A DNA stretch of 64,000 nt from CAVXSP01 sp963764505. GTDB lineage: Bacteria > Acidobacteriota > Vicinamibacteria > Vicinamibacterales > SCN-69-37. This document shows, piece after piece, positions 17,418 through 25,425 of the stretch. The stretch is taken from NCBI GenBank assembly GCA_963764505.1, contig CAVXSP010000001.1:3720001-3784000 (forward strand), given 5' to 3'. The translations under genes and the position numbers were made by a program. The notes beneath the pieces are model-generated. The model did no database searches. It worked only from the letters and a program-made list of their open reading frames with translations, and was not told where the DNA came from. Each line of letters opens with the position of its first letter. Within the stretch, counting starts at the first letter, position 1.

Positions 17418-17443
17418 TCTACAGCGGTTTCGGGAATCGTGTC
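17418..17443. repeat. Dispersed 26-nt motif, single copy overlapping the dut stop codon
   Basis: TCTACAGCGGTTTCGGGAAT plus CGTGTC. The same core occurs twice more, as an inverted pair, at 35877-35899 and 35971-35993. The copy here ends inside the stop codon of dut (reverse strand) and sits between the convergent PAP2 and dut genes. Confidence 0.85.
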
Positions 17444-17876
17444 AGCCCGTCGCGCCGAAGCCGCCACGCGTCTTGGCGGTCGGTGCGCCGGTCTCGATCA
17501 ACTCGGCGCGCACGTACGCCAGGATCACGCCCTGCGCCAGGCGGTCGCCCCGGCGCACGAGCACCGGCCGCGGCGTGAAATTGAACACCTCGATCTTGAT
17601 TTCGTCGCGCGGGCCGCAGTAGTCGGAGTCGACGATCCCGACGCCGTTCGCGACGATGAGGCCGCGTTTGAGCGGCGTGCTGCTGCGCGCGAAGATGCCG
17701 AGAAAGTGCTGCGGCGGCACCTCGACGACCAGTCCGGTCGGCACCAGCGTGACCTCGCCCGGCTCGACGGTGACGTCCTCGCGCGCGGCGAGGTCGAAGC
17801 CCGCGGCGCCGGCCGTCTCGTAGCGCGGCAGCGGAACCGACGGATCCAGCCGGTGAATCGGAACGTTCACGCCCAT
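17442..17876 (-). CDS. dut: Deoxyuridine 5'-triphosphate nucleotidohydrolase (dUTPase)
   Basis: Hydrolyses dUTP to dUMP and pyrophosphate, which limits uracil incorporation and feeds dTMP synthesis. 144 residues, the usual trimeric dUTPase length. All conserved motifs are seen: AAGFDLAA (motif 1), ARSSTPLKRG (motif 2), NGVGIVDSDYCGP (motif 3 with the catalytic Asp), and the C-terminal RGGFGATG (motif 5). Motif 3 has CGP where many family members have RGE. Start ATG at 17876. It lies eight bases downstream of the asparaginase-like gene and is probably co-transcribed with it. A dispersed repeat overlaps its stop codon. Confidence 0.93.
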   Translation of the reverse strand: MGVNVPIHRLDPSVPLPRYETAGAAGFDLAAREDVTVEPGEVTLVPTGLVVEVPPQHFLGIFARSSTPLKRGLIVANGVGIVDSDYCGPRDEIKIEVFNFTPRPVLVRRGDRLAQGVILAYVRAELIETGAPTAKTRGGFGATG

Positions 17877-17884
17877 CAATCCCC

Positions 17885-19006
17885 TCAATCCTCGGCCGTG
17901 CCGGCCAGCAGACCCTCCGCCGATTCGAGCCGCGGCCCCCGATCGTCGCAGACCGCGAACTGCGTGCCGCCGTAGAGCGCCACGGCGGCGTAGTTGCCCG
18001 CCTTGTCGAGCACGTAGAACGTCAGGCCGAAGTTCGGCAGGCCGCGGCCGTTGAGGAGCCGCTTCTCCACCGTGTTCGCCTGCACCCGCTTCAGTGCGGT
18101 CATCCCGGCGTCCTTCGGGTGTGCGCCGCGGCGCATCTCGTCGACGATCAGGAACGAGCAGAGTCCGTACAGATTGGCCTCCCCGCGACCGGTCGACCCG
18201 GCCGCGCCGATGTCGTTGTCGACGTACAAGCCGGCCCCGAGGATCGGCGAGTCGCCGACGCGCCCCGGAATCTTCCACGCCAGCCCGCTGGTCGTCGTCA
18301 CGCCGCAGACGTCACCGCTCGCGTTCACGCCGTTGCAGTTGATCGTCCCGTGCAGGTGCTCTTCGCGGAGCAGGCCCTCGGCCACCATTTCACGAAGCAC
18401 GCGCCGCTCGGCGGCCGCTCTGACGTCGGGATCCTCTAGGTAGTGCAGCGGGTCCGTCCGCTGCTTCCACTGCAGGTATTTCTCGCGCGAGTTCGGCGTG
18501 TTCAGGTCCGGCAGGATCTCGAATCCCATCGTCCTGGCGAACTGGGTCGCTCCCGCGCCCACAATCAGATGATGATCGGTGTGATCCATCACGGCCCGGG
18601 CGACCAGCGACGGGGCCTTGACGCCCTCGATCGCGGCGACGCCGCCCGCACGCTTCCGCGGACCGTGCATGCAGCAGGAATCGAGTTGCACGACGCCGTC
18701 GGCGTTCGGGAGGCCGCCGTAGCCGACGCTGTCCTCCAGCGGGTCGAGCTCGACGATGTTGACACCCGCGATGAGCGCGTCGAGGACGTCCTCGCCGCGC
18801 GCGATGCGCTCGAATGCCGTCTCGACGCCCGTCTTCGGCCCGCCGTTCCTGAACCGGTAGCCGTTGGCTGAGGACACGACAACGGGACGGGCCGCTCGCG
18901 GCACCAGGACCGTGGGTCCAGCACTGGCACTCGCGGGCCGCGCGGCGGTGGCCACGCCGGCCGCAGCCGTGCTCGCCAGGAACTCGCGGCGGCTGAACGT
19001 CGTCAT
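17885..19006 (-). CDS. Tat-exported N4-(beta-N-acetylglucosaminyl)-L-asparaginase-like enzyme
   Basis: 373 residues. The ATG at 19006 has a near-perfect AAGGAGG; the frame is open further upstream but lacks such a site. The N-terminus carries a twin-arginine signal (SRREFL then AASTAAAGVAT-type hydrophobics). The mature protein matches glycosylasparaginase (isoaspartyl/asparaginase 2, Ntn-hydrolase) family: DSVGYGGLPN, GVAAIEGVKAPS, and DVCGVTTTSGLAWKIPGR, where autoproteolysis would expose the nucleophilic Thr, then GDSPILGAGLYVD and GSTGRGE. It likely cleaves the GlcNAc-Asn bond of glycopeptides in the periplasm. It is a probable substrate of the Tat system encoded at 48.5-50.5 kb. Divergent from glgP. 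Confidence 0.88.
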   Translation of the reverse strand: MTTFSRREFLASTAAAGVATAARPASASAGPTVLVPRAARPVVVSSANGYRFRNGGPKTGVETAFERIARGEDVLDALIAGVNIVELDPLEDSVGYGGLPNADGVVQLDSCCMHGPRKRAGGVAAIEGVKAPSLVARAVMDHTDHHLIVGAGATQFARTMGFEILPDLNTPNSREKYLQWKQRTDPLHYLEDPDVRAAAERRVLREMVAEGLLREEHLHGTINCNGVNASGDVCGVTTTSGLAWKIPGRVGDSPILGAGLYVDNDIGAAGSTGRGEANLYGLCSFLIVDEMRRGAHPKDAGMTALKRVQANTVEKRLLNGRGLPNFGLTFYVLDKAGNYAAVALYGGTQFAVCDDRGPRLESAEGLLAGTAED

Positions 19007-19196
19007 GGGATCCTCCTTCGTGTCGGGAAACCGCATCCTCGCACAAAATTGTCGGTCTGCGTACTGAAAACCCCGACGTCGGACGCGGATCGCGGCGTGA
19101 TAGGATGCGGCCTTTCTCGCGGCGGCCGGGCGGCCGGACGACTCGACATGCTCCGCGCGCGCCGCCGCTGCGGCACGTCTCTTCCGCGCGTCGACT

Positions 19197-21410
19197 ATGA
19201 CATCGTCCGACTCTCCCGTCCTCCCTGCCCGCATCGGCCGTCTGCACGAGCTCGCCTACGATCTGTGGTGGAGCTGGAATCCGCCCGCGCGTGAGGTCTT
19301 CCGCCGGCTCGACTACACGCTCTGGCGCCAGACCGCGCACAACCCGGTGATGATGCTGCGCCGGATGACACCTGAGGCGCTCGAGCAGGCGGCCGCCGAT
19401 CCGGCGTTCCTCGGCTGCTACGACGTCGGCCTCGAGGCGCTCGACGCGATGCGTGCGGCCGGAGTCAGCGGTCGCACGTGGTGGGCCGACCACGTCTCAC
19501 CGGACCCGGCGCGCGTCGTCGCGTATTTCTCCGCCGAGTTCGCCATCCATCAGTCGCTGCCGATCTACGCCGGCGGGCTCGGCGTGCTCGCGGGCGACCA
19601 CTGCAAGGAGGCGAGCGACCTCGGCGTGCCGCTCGCCGGCGTCGGGTTCATGTACCCGCAGGGCTATTTCCGGCAGCGGATCTCGCCGGAAGGCCTGCAG
19701 CAGGAGGTGTACGAGCGGCTCAACTGGGCGGATGCGCCGATCCAGCCGGCGCGCACGCGCGACGACAAGCCCTGCGTCGTTCTCGTGCCGCTTGGCACCC
19801 GCAGTGTGCTCGTGCAGGTCTGGGAGGTGCGCCTCGGGCGCGTGCGTCTGCTCCTGCTCGATACCGATCTCGAACAGAACGCGCCCTGGGACCGGGAACT
19901 GTCGGCGCGGCTGTACGGCGGCGGCCCCGATACGCGGCTGCAGCAGGAGATCGTGCTCGGCCTCGGCGGCGTGCTCGCGCTGCGCACGCTCGGGCTGCAG
20001 CCGGCGGTCTGGCACCTGAACGAGGGCCACGCGGCCTTCGTCGTGCTCCAGCGGATCCGCGACTTCCTGGCCGCGGGCTGGGGATGGGATGACGCCCTGG
20101 CGGAGGTCCGCAGGACCACCGTCTTCACGACCCACACGCCGGTGCCCGCCGGGCACGACGCGTTCGCGTTCCACCTCGTCGAACAGCAGCTGGCCGGCTG
20201 CTGGGGGTCGATGGGCGACGATCGGGAGCACTTCCTCAGCCTCGGCCAGTACGACCACGGACACGGCCAGCAGTTCAACATGACAGCGCTCGCGATGCGG
20301 TCGGCGGGCGCCATCAACGGCGTCAGCCAGCTCCATCGCGACGTCACCCGCGAGATGTTCGCGCCTCTCTGGCCGGACCGGGCGCCCGAGGATCGGCCGG
20401 TCGGTGCCGTGACCAACGGCGTGCACGTGCCGACGTGGATGTCCGCGACGATGGCTCGTCTCTTCGACCGCCACCTGACGCCGGCCTGGCGCGAGCACTA
20501 CATGGACGAGCACTTCTGGCGGCAGGTCCAGGACATCCCGGACGAGGAGATCTGGCAGGCGCGGCAATCGCTGCGGACGTATCTCTTCCAGTTCGTGCGC
20601 GAGCGCGCGCGGCAGCGCTGGGTGGCCGACCAGGCGAGCGCGAACCGGCTCGTCGCCGGCGGCGCCATGCTCGGTCCGACGGCCCTGACCATCGGCTTCG
20701 CCCGCCGCTTCACGTCGTACAAGCGTCCGGAGCTGATCTTCCGTGACCTGGACCGGCTCGCGCGGCTGCTGACCGACGCCCGCCGTCCGGTGCAGCTCGT
20801 CTTCGCCGGCAAGGCGCACCCGGCCGACGAGGCCGGCAAACGCCACCTGCAGAACGTCTTCCGGCACGCGCTCAATCCCCAGTTCGGCGGACGGATCGCG
20901 TTCGTCGACGACTACGATCTCCACGTTGCGCACCTGCTCGTGCAGGGATGCGACGTCTGGCTGAACACGCCGCGCAAGCCGTTGGAAGCGAGCGGCACGA
21001 GCGGCATGAAGGCGTCCATGAACGGCGTGCTGCACCTGAGCATCGCGGATGGCTGGTGGGCGGAGGGCTACAGCGGCAGGAACGGCTGGCTGATCGGCGG
21101 CGCCACGTCGGGCGACACGGAGGCCATCGACGCGGCCGACGCGGACGCGCTCTATCGTCTGCTCGAAGACGAGGTCATCCCGACGTTCTACGATCGCGAC
21201 ACGCGCGACCTGTCGCGCCGATGGGTCACCATGGTCAAGGAGGCGATCGTGACCGTGACGCCGCGCTTCTCCGCACGCCGCATGCTCAAGGACTACGTCG
21301 AGCGGGCCTATGCGCCGGCCGCGCGATCGGTGGATCGGACGATGATGGGGAGCTCCGGCGCGGTCGCCGGCGCGCCGATCCGCGACGTGCTCACGCGGAG
21401 ATTCGTCTAG
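19197..21410 (+). CDS. glgP: Alpha-glucan (glycogen/maltodextrin) phosphorylase
   Basis: Phosphorolyses alpha-1,4-glucans to glucose 1-phosphate with pyridoxal phosphate. 737 residues; it starts with the short DUF3417-type N-terminus of the actinobacterial/archaeal-like phosphorylase branch (LAYDLWWSWNPPAREVF). Visible are YFSAEFAIHQSLPIYAGGLG, HLNEGHAAF, THTPVPAGHDAF, NGVHVPTWM, FARRFTSYKR, and EASGTSGMKASMNG, which contains the PLP-binding Lys. No clear Shine-Dalgarno sequence precedes the ATG. The 190-base gap to the divergent asparaginase gene probably holds both promoters; no unambiguous pair of boxes can be picked. It supplies sugar phosphate for the pgi/zwf node at 3-6 kb. Confidence 0.92.
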   Translation: MTSSDSPVLPARIGRLHELAYDLWWSWNPPAREVFRRLDYTLWRQTAHNPVMMLRRMTPEALEQAAADPAFLGCYDVGLEALDAMRAAGVSGRTWWADHVSPDPARVVAYFSAEFAIHQSLPIYAGGLGVLAGDHCKEASDLGVPLAGVGFMYPQGYFRQRISPEGLQQEVYERLNWADAPIQPARTRDDKPCVVLVPLGTRSVLVQVWEVRLGRVRLLLLDTDLEQNAPWDRELSARLYGGGPDTRLQQEIVLGLGGVLALRTLGLQPAVWHLNEGHAAFVVLQRIRDFLAAGWGWDDALAEVRRTTVFTTHTPVPAGHDAFAFHLVEQQLAGCWGSMGDDREHFLSLGQYDHGHGQQFNMTALAMRSAGAINGVSQLHRDVTREMFAPLWPDRAPEDRPVGAVTNGVHVPTWMSATMARLFDRHLTPAWREHYMDEHFWRQVQDIPDEEIWQARQSLRTYLFQFVRERARQRWVADQASANRLVAGGAMLGPTALTIGFARRFTSYKRPELIFRDLDRLARLLTDARRPVQLVFAGKAHPADEAGKRHLQNVFRHALNPQFGGRIAFVDDYDLHVAHLLVQGCDVWLNTPRKPLEASGTSGMKASMNGVLHLSIADGWWAEGYSGRNGWLIGGATSGDTEAIDAADADALYRLLEDEVIPTFYDRDTRDLSRRWVTMVKEAIVTVTPRFSARRMLKDYVERAYAPAARSVDRTMMGSSGAVAGAPIRDVLTRRFV

Positions 21411-21448
21411 CCTTCGGCGAGGCGCACAGGCGGCCGCGACAGACTCGA

Positions 21449-21454
21449 TATAAT
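21449..21454 (+). promoter_or_regulatory. Consensus -10 element (TATAAT) seven bases before the next ATG
   Basis: TATAAT at 21449-21454 places the transcription start at about 21461, one base before the ATG at 21462. There is no Shine-Dalgarno sequence, so the message is predicted to be leaderless. The -35 region is weak. Confidence 0.6.
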
Positions 21455-21461
21455 CCCCGAC

Positions 21462-21920
21462 ATGGCCCGCAAGTCTGCCGAGTCCGTGCGCTGCGCGCTC
21501 TGCGGCACCAAACAGGTTACCGAGCCGCGCGGCGACGAGCGCTACTGCCGCGACTGCTGGGACAAGAAGATCGCCGTCGAGGACATCGTCGCGCGGGAGT
21601 TCACGCTCAAGCGCTACATCCGCGCGCACAGCGCGGAGAAGTACCTCGTCTACCATTCCACCCAGAAGCGGCCGGTCGGCCAGCTGCTCGTGCTGGACGA
21701 CGGCTACGACCTCTTCCTGACGCTGCTGCTCTACCCCACGTTCGCCTGGGAGGACGAGGCGTACCACCTGGAGAAGGATCCGGAGCACCGGATGTTCGCG
21801 GAGATCCTCGTCGACGTGGTGGCCGCCGACGTCATCGAGCCGTGGGGCGGCGGCAAGTGGCACCTCGAGGTGTTCCGCTCCACCGCCGCCGAACCCGAGG
21901 ACTGGAACGGCGAGCTGTAG
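21462..21920 (+). CDS. Small zinc-ribbon protein of unknown function
   Basis: 152 residues. The N-terminal 35 residues form a zinc-ribbon-like four-cysteine site: CALC then CRDC about 20 residues on. The rest is an unrecognised mixed domain with a Tyr/Leu-rich middle (GYDLFLTLLLYPTFAWED) and an acidic C-terminus. No signal peptide or membrane segment is certain. The predicted leaderless promoter and the -10-like TATACT before the next gene suggest it is transcribed alone. Zinc-ribbon plus unknown domain could mean nucleic-acid or protein binding; there is no evidence for either. Confidence 0.65.
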   Translation: MARKSAESVRCALCGTKQVTEPRGDERYCRDCWDKKIAVEDIVAREFTLKRYIRAHSAEKYLVYHSTQKRPVGQLLVLDDGYDLFLTLLLYPTFAWEDEAYHLEKDPEHRMFAEILVDVVAADVIEPWGGGKWHLEVFRSTAAEPEDWNGEL

Positions 21921-21933
21921 ATCCGCGTCCGTC

Positions 21934-21939
21934 TATACT
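21934..21939 (+). promoter_or_regulatory. -10 element (TATACT) seven bases before the M24 peptidase ATG
   Basis: TATACT at 21934-21939 implies a start near 21946, one base before the ATG at 21947. The geometry is identical to the preceding gene, again without a ribosome-binding site. Confidence 0.55.
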
Positions 21940-21946
21940 GCGGGCT

Positions 21947-23140
21947 ATGGCCCTGGCACTCCCGGCCGTTCAACGCACGCTCGCCGCCGAACGGATCGAC
22001 GGCTGGCTGTTGTACGACTTCCACGGCATCAACCCGATCGCCGCCAAGCTCGTGGGTCGCGCGGAGGAGAGCCAGATGGCGACGCGCCGCTGGTTCTACT
22101 TCGTCCCGGCGACGGGCACGCCGAAGAAACTGGTGCACGCGATCGAATCCACGGTGCTCGATCATCTGCCGGGCGACCGGATCGCGTACGCCGGCCGGCG
22201 GCAGTTCGAGCAGCACGTCACGGACATGCTGCGCGGCTGCAAGGTGCTCGCGATGGAGTATTCGCAGGAATGCGCCATCCCGTACCTGTCGCGGGTGGAC
22301 GCCGGGACGGTGGAGTTCTTGCGCCGCATCGGCATGCGGATCGTCTCGTCGGGCAATCTCGTCCAGCGGTTCGAGGCGGCGTGGGACGAGGCGGCGATCG
22401 CCACGCACCGGTCCGCCTCCGAGCGACTCCACCGGATCAAGGATCGCGCGTTCGACTACCTCGGCGCGAAGCTCGCCGCCGGCGAGCCAACGACCGAGTA
22501 CGCGCTGCAGCAGTCGATGGCCGGATGGTTCCGTGAGGAAGGACTGGTGACGGACCATCCGCCCATCGTGGCGGCCGGGGCGCACAGCGGGAATCCCCAT
22601 TACGCCCCGACGGCGCAGCGGGCGCGGCCCATTCGCCCGGACGAGCTCGTGCTCCTCGATCTCTGGGGCAAGCTCGACCAGCCTGGCGCAGTCTATGCAG
22701 ACATCACGTGGACCGGGATGGGCGACGATCCGCCGCCCGAGATCGTGAAGGTCTTCGACGTGGTCATCGCCGCGCGCGACGCGGCCATCGCGACGGTGCA
22801 GGGCCGGACGGGATGCGGCCAGGAACTGCACGGGTGGGAGGTCGATCGTGCGGCACGGGACGTCATCGCCGGCGCGGGGTACGGCGACGCGTTCATCCAC
22901 CGGACGGGCCACAGCCTGGGAGAGCAGGTGCACGGCAACGGCGTGAACATGGACGATTACGAGACGCACGACGACCGCCTGCTGCTTCCCGGATCGGCGT
23001 TCACCATCGAGCCCGGGATTTATACAGGCGCGTTCGGCATCCGTACAGAAATCAACATGATCGTCGGATCGGGGTCCGCCGAGGTGACCGGACCCTGCCA
23101 GCGGGCACTGGTACGCATCGGGAAGCAGGCGGCAGCATAG
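21947..23140 (+). CDS. M24-family metallopeptidase (Xaa-Pro aminopeptidase-like)
   Basis: 397 residues. An N-terminal creatinase-like domain (GWLLYDFHGINPIA; YFVPATG) is followed by a pita-bread catalytic domain. The five dinuclear-metal ligands of M24 enzymes can be placed: Asp in LLDLWG, Asp in YADITWTG, His in RTGHSLGEQVHG, Glu in FTIEPGIY and Glu in RTEINM. It probably removes N-terminal residues before proline or hydrolyses dipeptides in the cytoplasm; there is no signal peptide. The HGINPIA opening and the TGHSLG motif are typical of the proline-dipeptidase branch. A leaderless promoter is predicted. Substrate specificity is not determinable here. Confidence 0.87.
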   Translation: MALALPAVQRTLAAERIDGWLLYDFHGINPIAAKLVGRAEESQMATRRWFYFVPATGTPKKLVHAIESTVLDHLPGDRIAYAGRRQFEQHVTDMLRGCKVLAMEYSQECAIPYLSRVDAGTVEFLRRIGMRIVSSGNLVQRFEAAWDEAAIATHRSASERLHRIKDRAFDYLGAKLAAGEPTTEYALQQSMAGWFREEGLVTDHPPIVAAGAHSGNPHYAPTAQRARPIRPDELVLLDLWGKLDQPGAVYADITWTGMGDDPPPEIVKVFDVVIAARDAAIATVQGRTGCGQELHGWEVDRAARDVIAGAGYGDAFIHRTGHSLGEQVHGNGVNMDDYETHDDRLLLPGSAFTIEPGIYTGAFGIRTEINMIVGSGSAEVTGPCQRALVRIGKQAAA

Positions 23141-23165
23141 GACACGAGAGGGCACAAGAGAAGGT

Positions 23166-23195
23166 TTGCGGACGCCGAGGGCGCCCCGCGATTAT
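23166..23195 (+). promoter_or_regulatory. Candidate sigma-70-type promoter for the Do-type protease
   Basis: TTGCGG (23166-23171), an 18-base spacer and GATTAT (23190-23195). The same TTGCGG-18 arrangement precedes rimP. It leaves a ~60-base leader before the ATG at 23261. Confidence 0.45.
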
Positions 23196-23260
23196 CATCG
23201 GACAGGCGCTGCAGACGGTCCCCCCGGCCGGCGCCACGAGGAACAGGACGGAGAACCACT

Positions 23261-24835
23261 ATGGCGACTCGCAAGTCATCGATGTTCTACGGCACGCTCA
23301 TCGGCCTGTCGTCACTGGTCGTGGGCATGGTCCTCGCCTCGCGGCTCGATCTGACGCCGGCGTCCTTCGCGGGTACCGGCGCGGCGGCGCCCGCGGCGAA
23401 CAGCGCGCCGATCACCGGACCCCTCGATGCGACCACCTTCCGCACGATCGCGCACGACGCGAGCCCGTCGGTGGTGAGCATCCTGGTCACCGGGAAGCGC
23501 GAGCTTCCGGACTCCCAGAACTTCTTCGGGTTCGACCTGCCGAGCCCGTTCAGAAACCGTCGCAGTCCGGACGGACAGCAGCGGCCGCCCGAGGAGGTGT
23601 TCCAGGGCGCCGGCAGCGGGTTCATCATCGACAAGAGCGGCTACATCCTGACCAACAGCCACGTCGTCGAGAGCGCGGACGAGATCCGCGTCGTGCTCGC
23701 GAACCAGGGCATCAACGACGAAGGGCTCCCGGCGAAGGTGGTCGGCCGTGACGCACTCACGGACAGCGCCCTCATCCAGCTCACGCAGATGCCGACCGAG
23801 CCGCTGACCGAAGCCAAGTTCGGCGACTCGGACCAGATGGCGGCCGGCGACTGGGTGATGGCGATTGGCAATCCGTTCCTGTTCTCGAACACCGTCACCG
23901 TCGGCGTCATCAGCGCGGTCGGCCGGGTCAGCCCGGAGCTCAATCCCCAGCCGATGCGCGACGTGCCATTCATCCAGACGGACGCGGCCATCAATCGCGG
24001 CAACTCCGGCGGTCCGCTGCTGAACATCCGGGGCGAGGTGATCGGCATCAATACCGCCATCGTCACCGGTGAATCGAATGTCTTCGGCGAGGGGGGCAAC
24101 ATCGGCATCGGGTTCGCCGTGCCGATCAATACGGTGCGCAATATCCTGCCGCAGCTGCGTTCCGGCAAGGTGGTGCGCGGCCGCATCGGCGTCGAAGTCG
24201 ACAAGCGGCCGATCAGCGCGGCGGACGCGAAGACGCTCGGCCTGTCTGCGGCCGGCGGCGCGCTCGTCGTCCGCGTCGAGAACGGCGCGCCCGCGGGCGC
24301 CGCGGGAATCCAGCCGGGTGATGTCATCACCGAGTTCAACGGCAAGCCGATCAAGGACAGCGGCGACCTGGTCGCTCTCGTGTCCGGGACGCCTCCCGGC
24401 ACCTCCGCGCCCGTGCGCCTGGTGCGCGACGGAAAGCCGATGACGCTGACGGTCAAGGTCGAGGAGCTGAATCTCGGAACCGAGCAGGCGCGCGCGGAAG
24501 CCAGCCGGCCGCCGGCGGCCAGCGCAGCCCCGAAGGACACCGGCTTCGGCATGATGGTCGCGCCCGTGACCCCCCGCATCAGCCGCAGCCTGCCCGGCGG
24601 CCGCGGGGGCGCCATCGTCACCGAGGTGGATCCGACCGGCAGCGCGGCCCGCTCGGGGATGCTGCCCAACGACGTCCTCCTCAAGATCAACGGGAAGGAC
24701 GTCTCCACCGTGGATCAGGTCACCGCGGCGCTGAACGGCATCGACGCCGGGCAGGCGGTCCGCGTCCTCCTCTGGCGTCCGGGAGAGAACGGGCAGAGCG
24801 GCGCCGAGACGTTCCTGCTGCTCAGGAAGCACTGA
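23261..24835 (+). CDS. Do/DegQ-type periplasmic serine endoprotease with two PDZ domains
   Basis: 524 residues. A signal anchor (FYGTLIGLSSLVVGMVLASRL) leads to a trypsin-like domain with the full triad: His in ILTNSHVV, Asp in DALTDSALI, Ser in NRGNSGGPL. Two PDZ domains follow, at about 300-390 and 425-510; carboxylate-binding GxxL-type loops and GIQPGDVITEFNG / GMLPNDVLLKING are seen. HtrA-family proteins degrade or hold misfolded envelope proteins. The long N-terminal hydrophobic stretch lacks an obvious cleavage site, so membrane anchoring is possible. It has its own candidate promoter. No two-component regulator is nearby. Confidence 0.92.
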   Translation: MATRKSSMFYGTLIGLSSLVVGMVLASRLDLTPASFAGTGAAAPAANSAPITGPLDATTFRTIAHDASPSVVSILVTGKRELPDSQNFFGFDLPSPFRNRRSPDGQQRPPEEVFQGAGSGFIIDKSGYILTNSHVVESADEIRVVLANQGINDEGLPAKVVGRDALTDSALIQLTQMPTEPLTEAKFGDSDQMAAGDWVMAIGNPFLFSNTVTVGVISAVGRVSPELNPQPMRDVPFIQTDAAINRGNSGGPLLNIRGEVIGINTAIVTGESNVFGEGGNIGIGFAVPINTVRNILPQLRSGKVVRGRIGVEVDKRPISAADAKTLGLSAAGGALVVRVENGAPAGAAGIQPGDVITEFNGKPIKDSGDLVALVSGTPPGTSAPVRLVRDGKPMTLTVKVEELNLGTEQARAEASRPPAASAAPKDTGFGMMVAPVTPRISRSLPGGRGGAIVTEVDPTGSAARSGMLPNDVLLKINGKDVSTVDQVTAALNGIDAGQAVRVLLWRPGENGQSGAETFLLLRKH

Positions 24836-24853
24836 GTCACAGCAGCTACGTCC

Positions 24854-25408
24854 TTGGTCGAACAGGAAGTCAAGCTCGTCTTCGACACGGTCGGGGCGGC
24901 CCGCGAAGCGGTCCGGTCTGCCGGGGGCCGTCTCGCCGTCTCCCGGCGGCTGCTGGCCGACACGTTGTTCGACACGCCGGACCGGCGGCTCCGCGACGAG
25001 CGCGTCGCCCTCCGCGTGCGGCGCGACGGTCCGAACGGCGTGCTCACGTTCAAGGGCCCGGTGCAGCCCGGCCCGGTCAAATCGCGCGACGAGATCGAGA
25101 CGCCGGTCGGCAGCGCCGAGCTCGCCGAACGGATCCTCGCGGCCGCAGGATTCCGACCGTGGTTCCGAAGCGAGAAGTACCGCGAGGAGTACGAACTGGA
25201 TCGCGTGCGGGTGATGATCGACGAGGCGCCAATCGGCGTCTTCGTCGAGATCGAAGGCGACCCCATGGACATCGAGCGCGCGGCCAGGCAGATGGGCCGC
25301 ACGCCCGCCGACTACCGGCTCGAATCCTACGCCCGGCTGTACCTCTCCTGGTGCGAGGCGCACGGCGTCCCACCTGGTGAGATGGTCTTCGCCGCGCCGA
25401 CGGACTGA
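24854..25408 (+). CDS. CYTH-domain protein (triphosphate tunnel metalloenzyme family)
   Basis: 184 residues from a TTG at 24854, directly ahead of the conserved N-terminal signature VEQEVKL (ExExK). The tunnel strands follow: LADTLFDTPDRRL, ALRVRR, LTFKGPV, DEIETPV, KYREEYEL, VMIDEAP and VFVEIEG, giving the alternating acidic/basic residues that bind a triphosphate and metal. CYTH enzymes include adenylate cyclase IV, thiamine triphosphatase and tripolyphosphatase; the sequence does not tell which. It is followed closely by the nucleotidyltransferase and kinase genes, so it is probably part of that operon. Confidence 0.85.
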   Translation: MVEQEVKLVFDTVGAAREAVRSAGGRLAVSRRLLADTLFDTPDRRLRDERVALRVRRDGPNGVLTFKGPVQPGPVKSRDEIETPVGSAELAERILAAAGFRPWFRSEKYREEYELDRVRVMIDEAPIGVFVEIEGDPMDIERAARQMGRTPADYRLESYARLYLSWCEAHGVPPGEMVFAAPTD

Positions 25409-25425
25409 TCTCCCCGACCACGACG

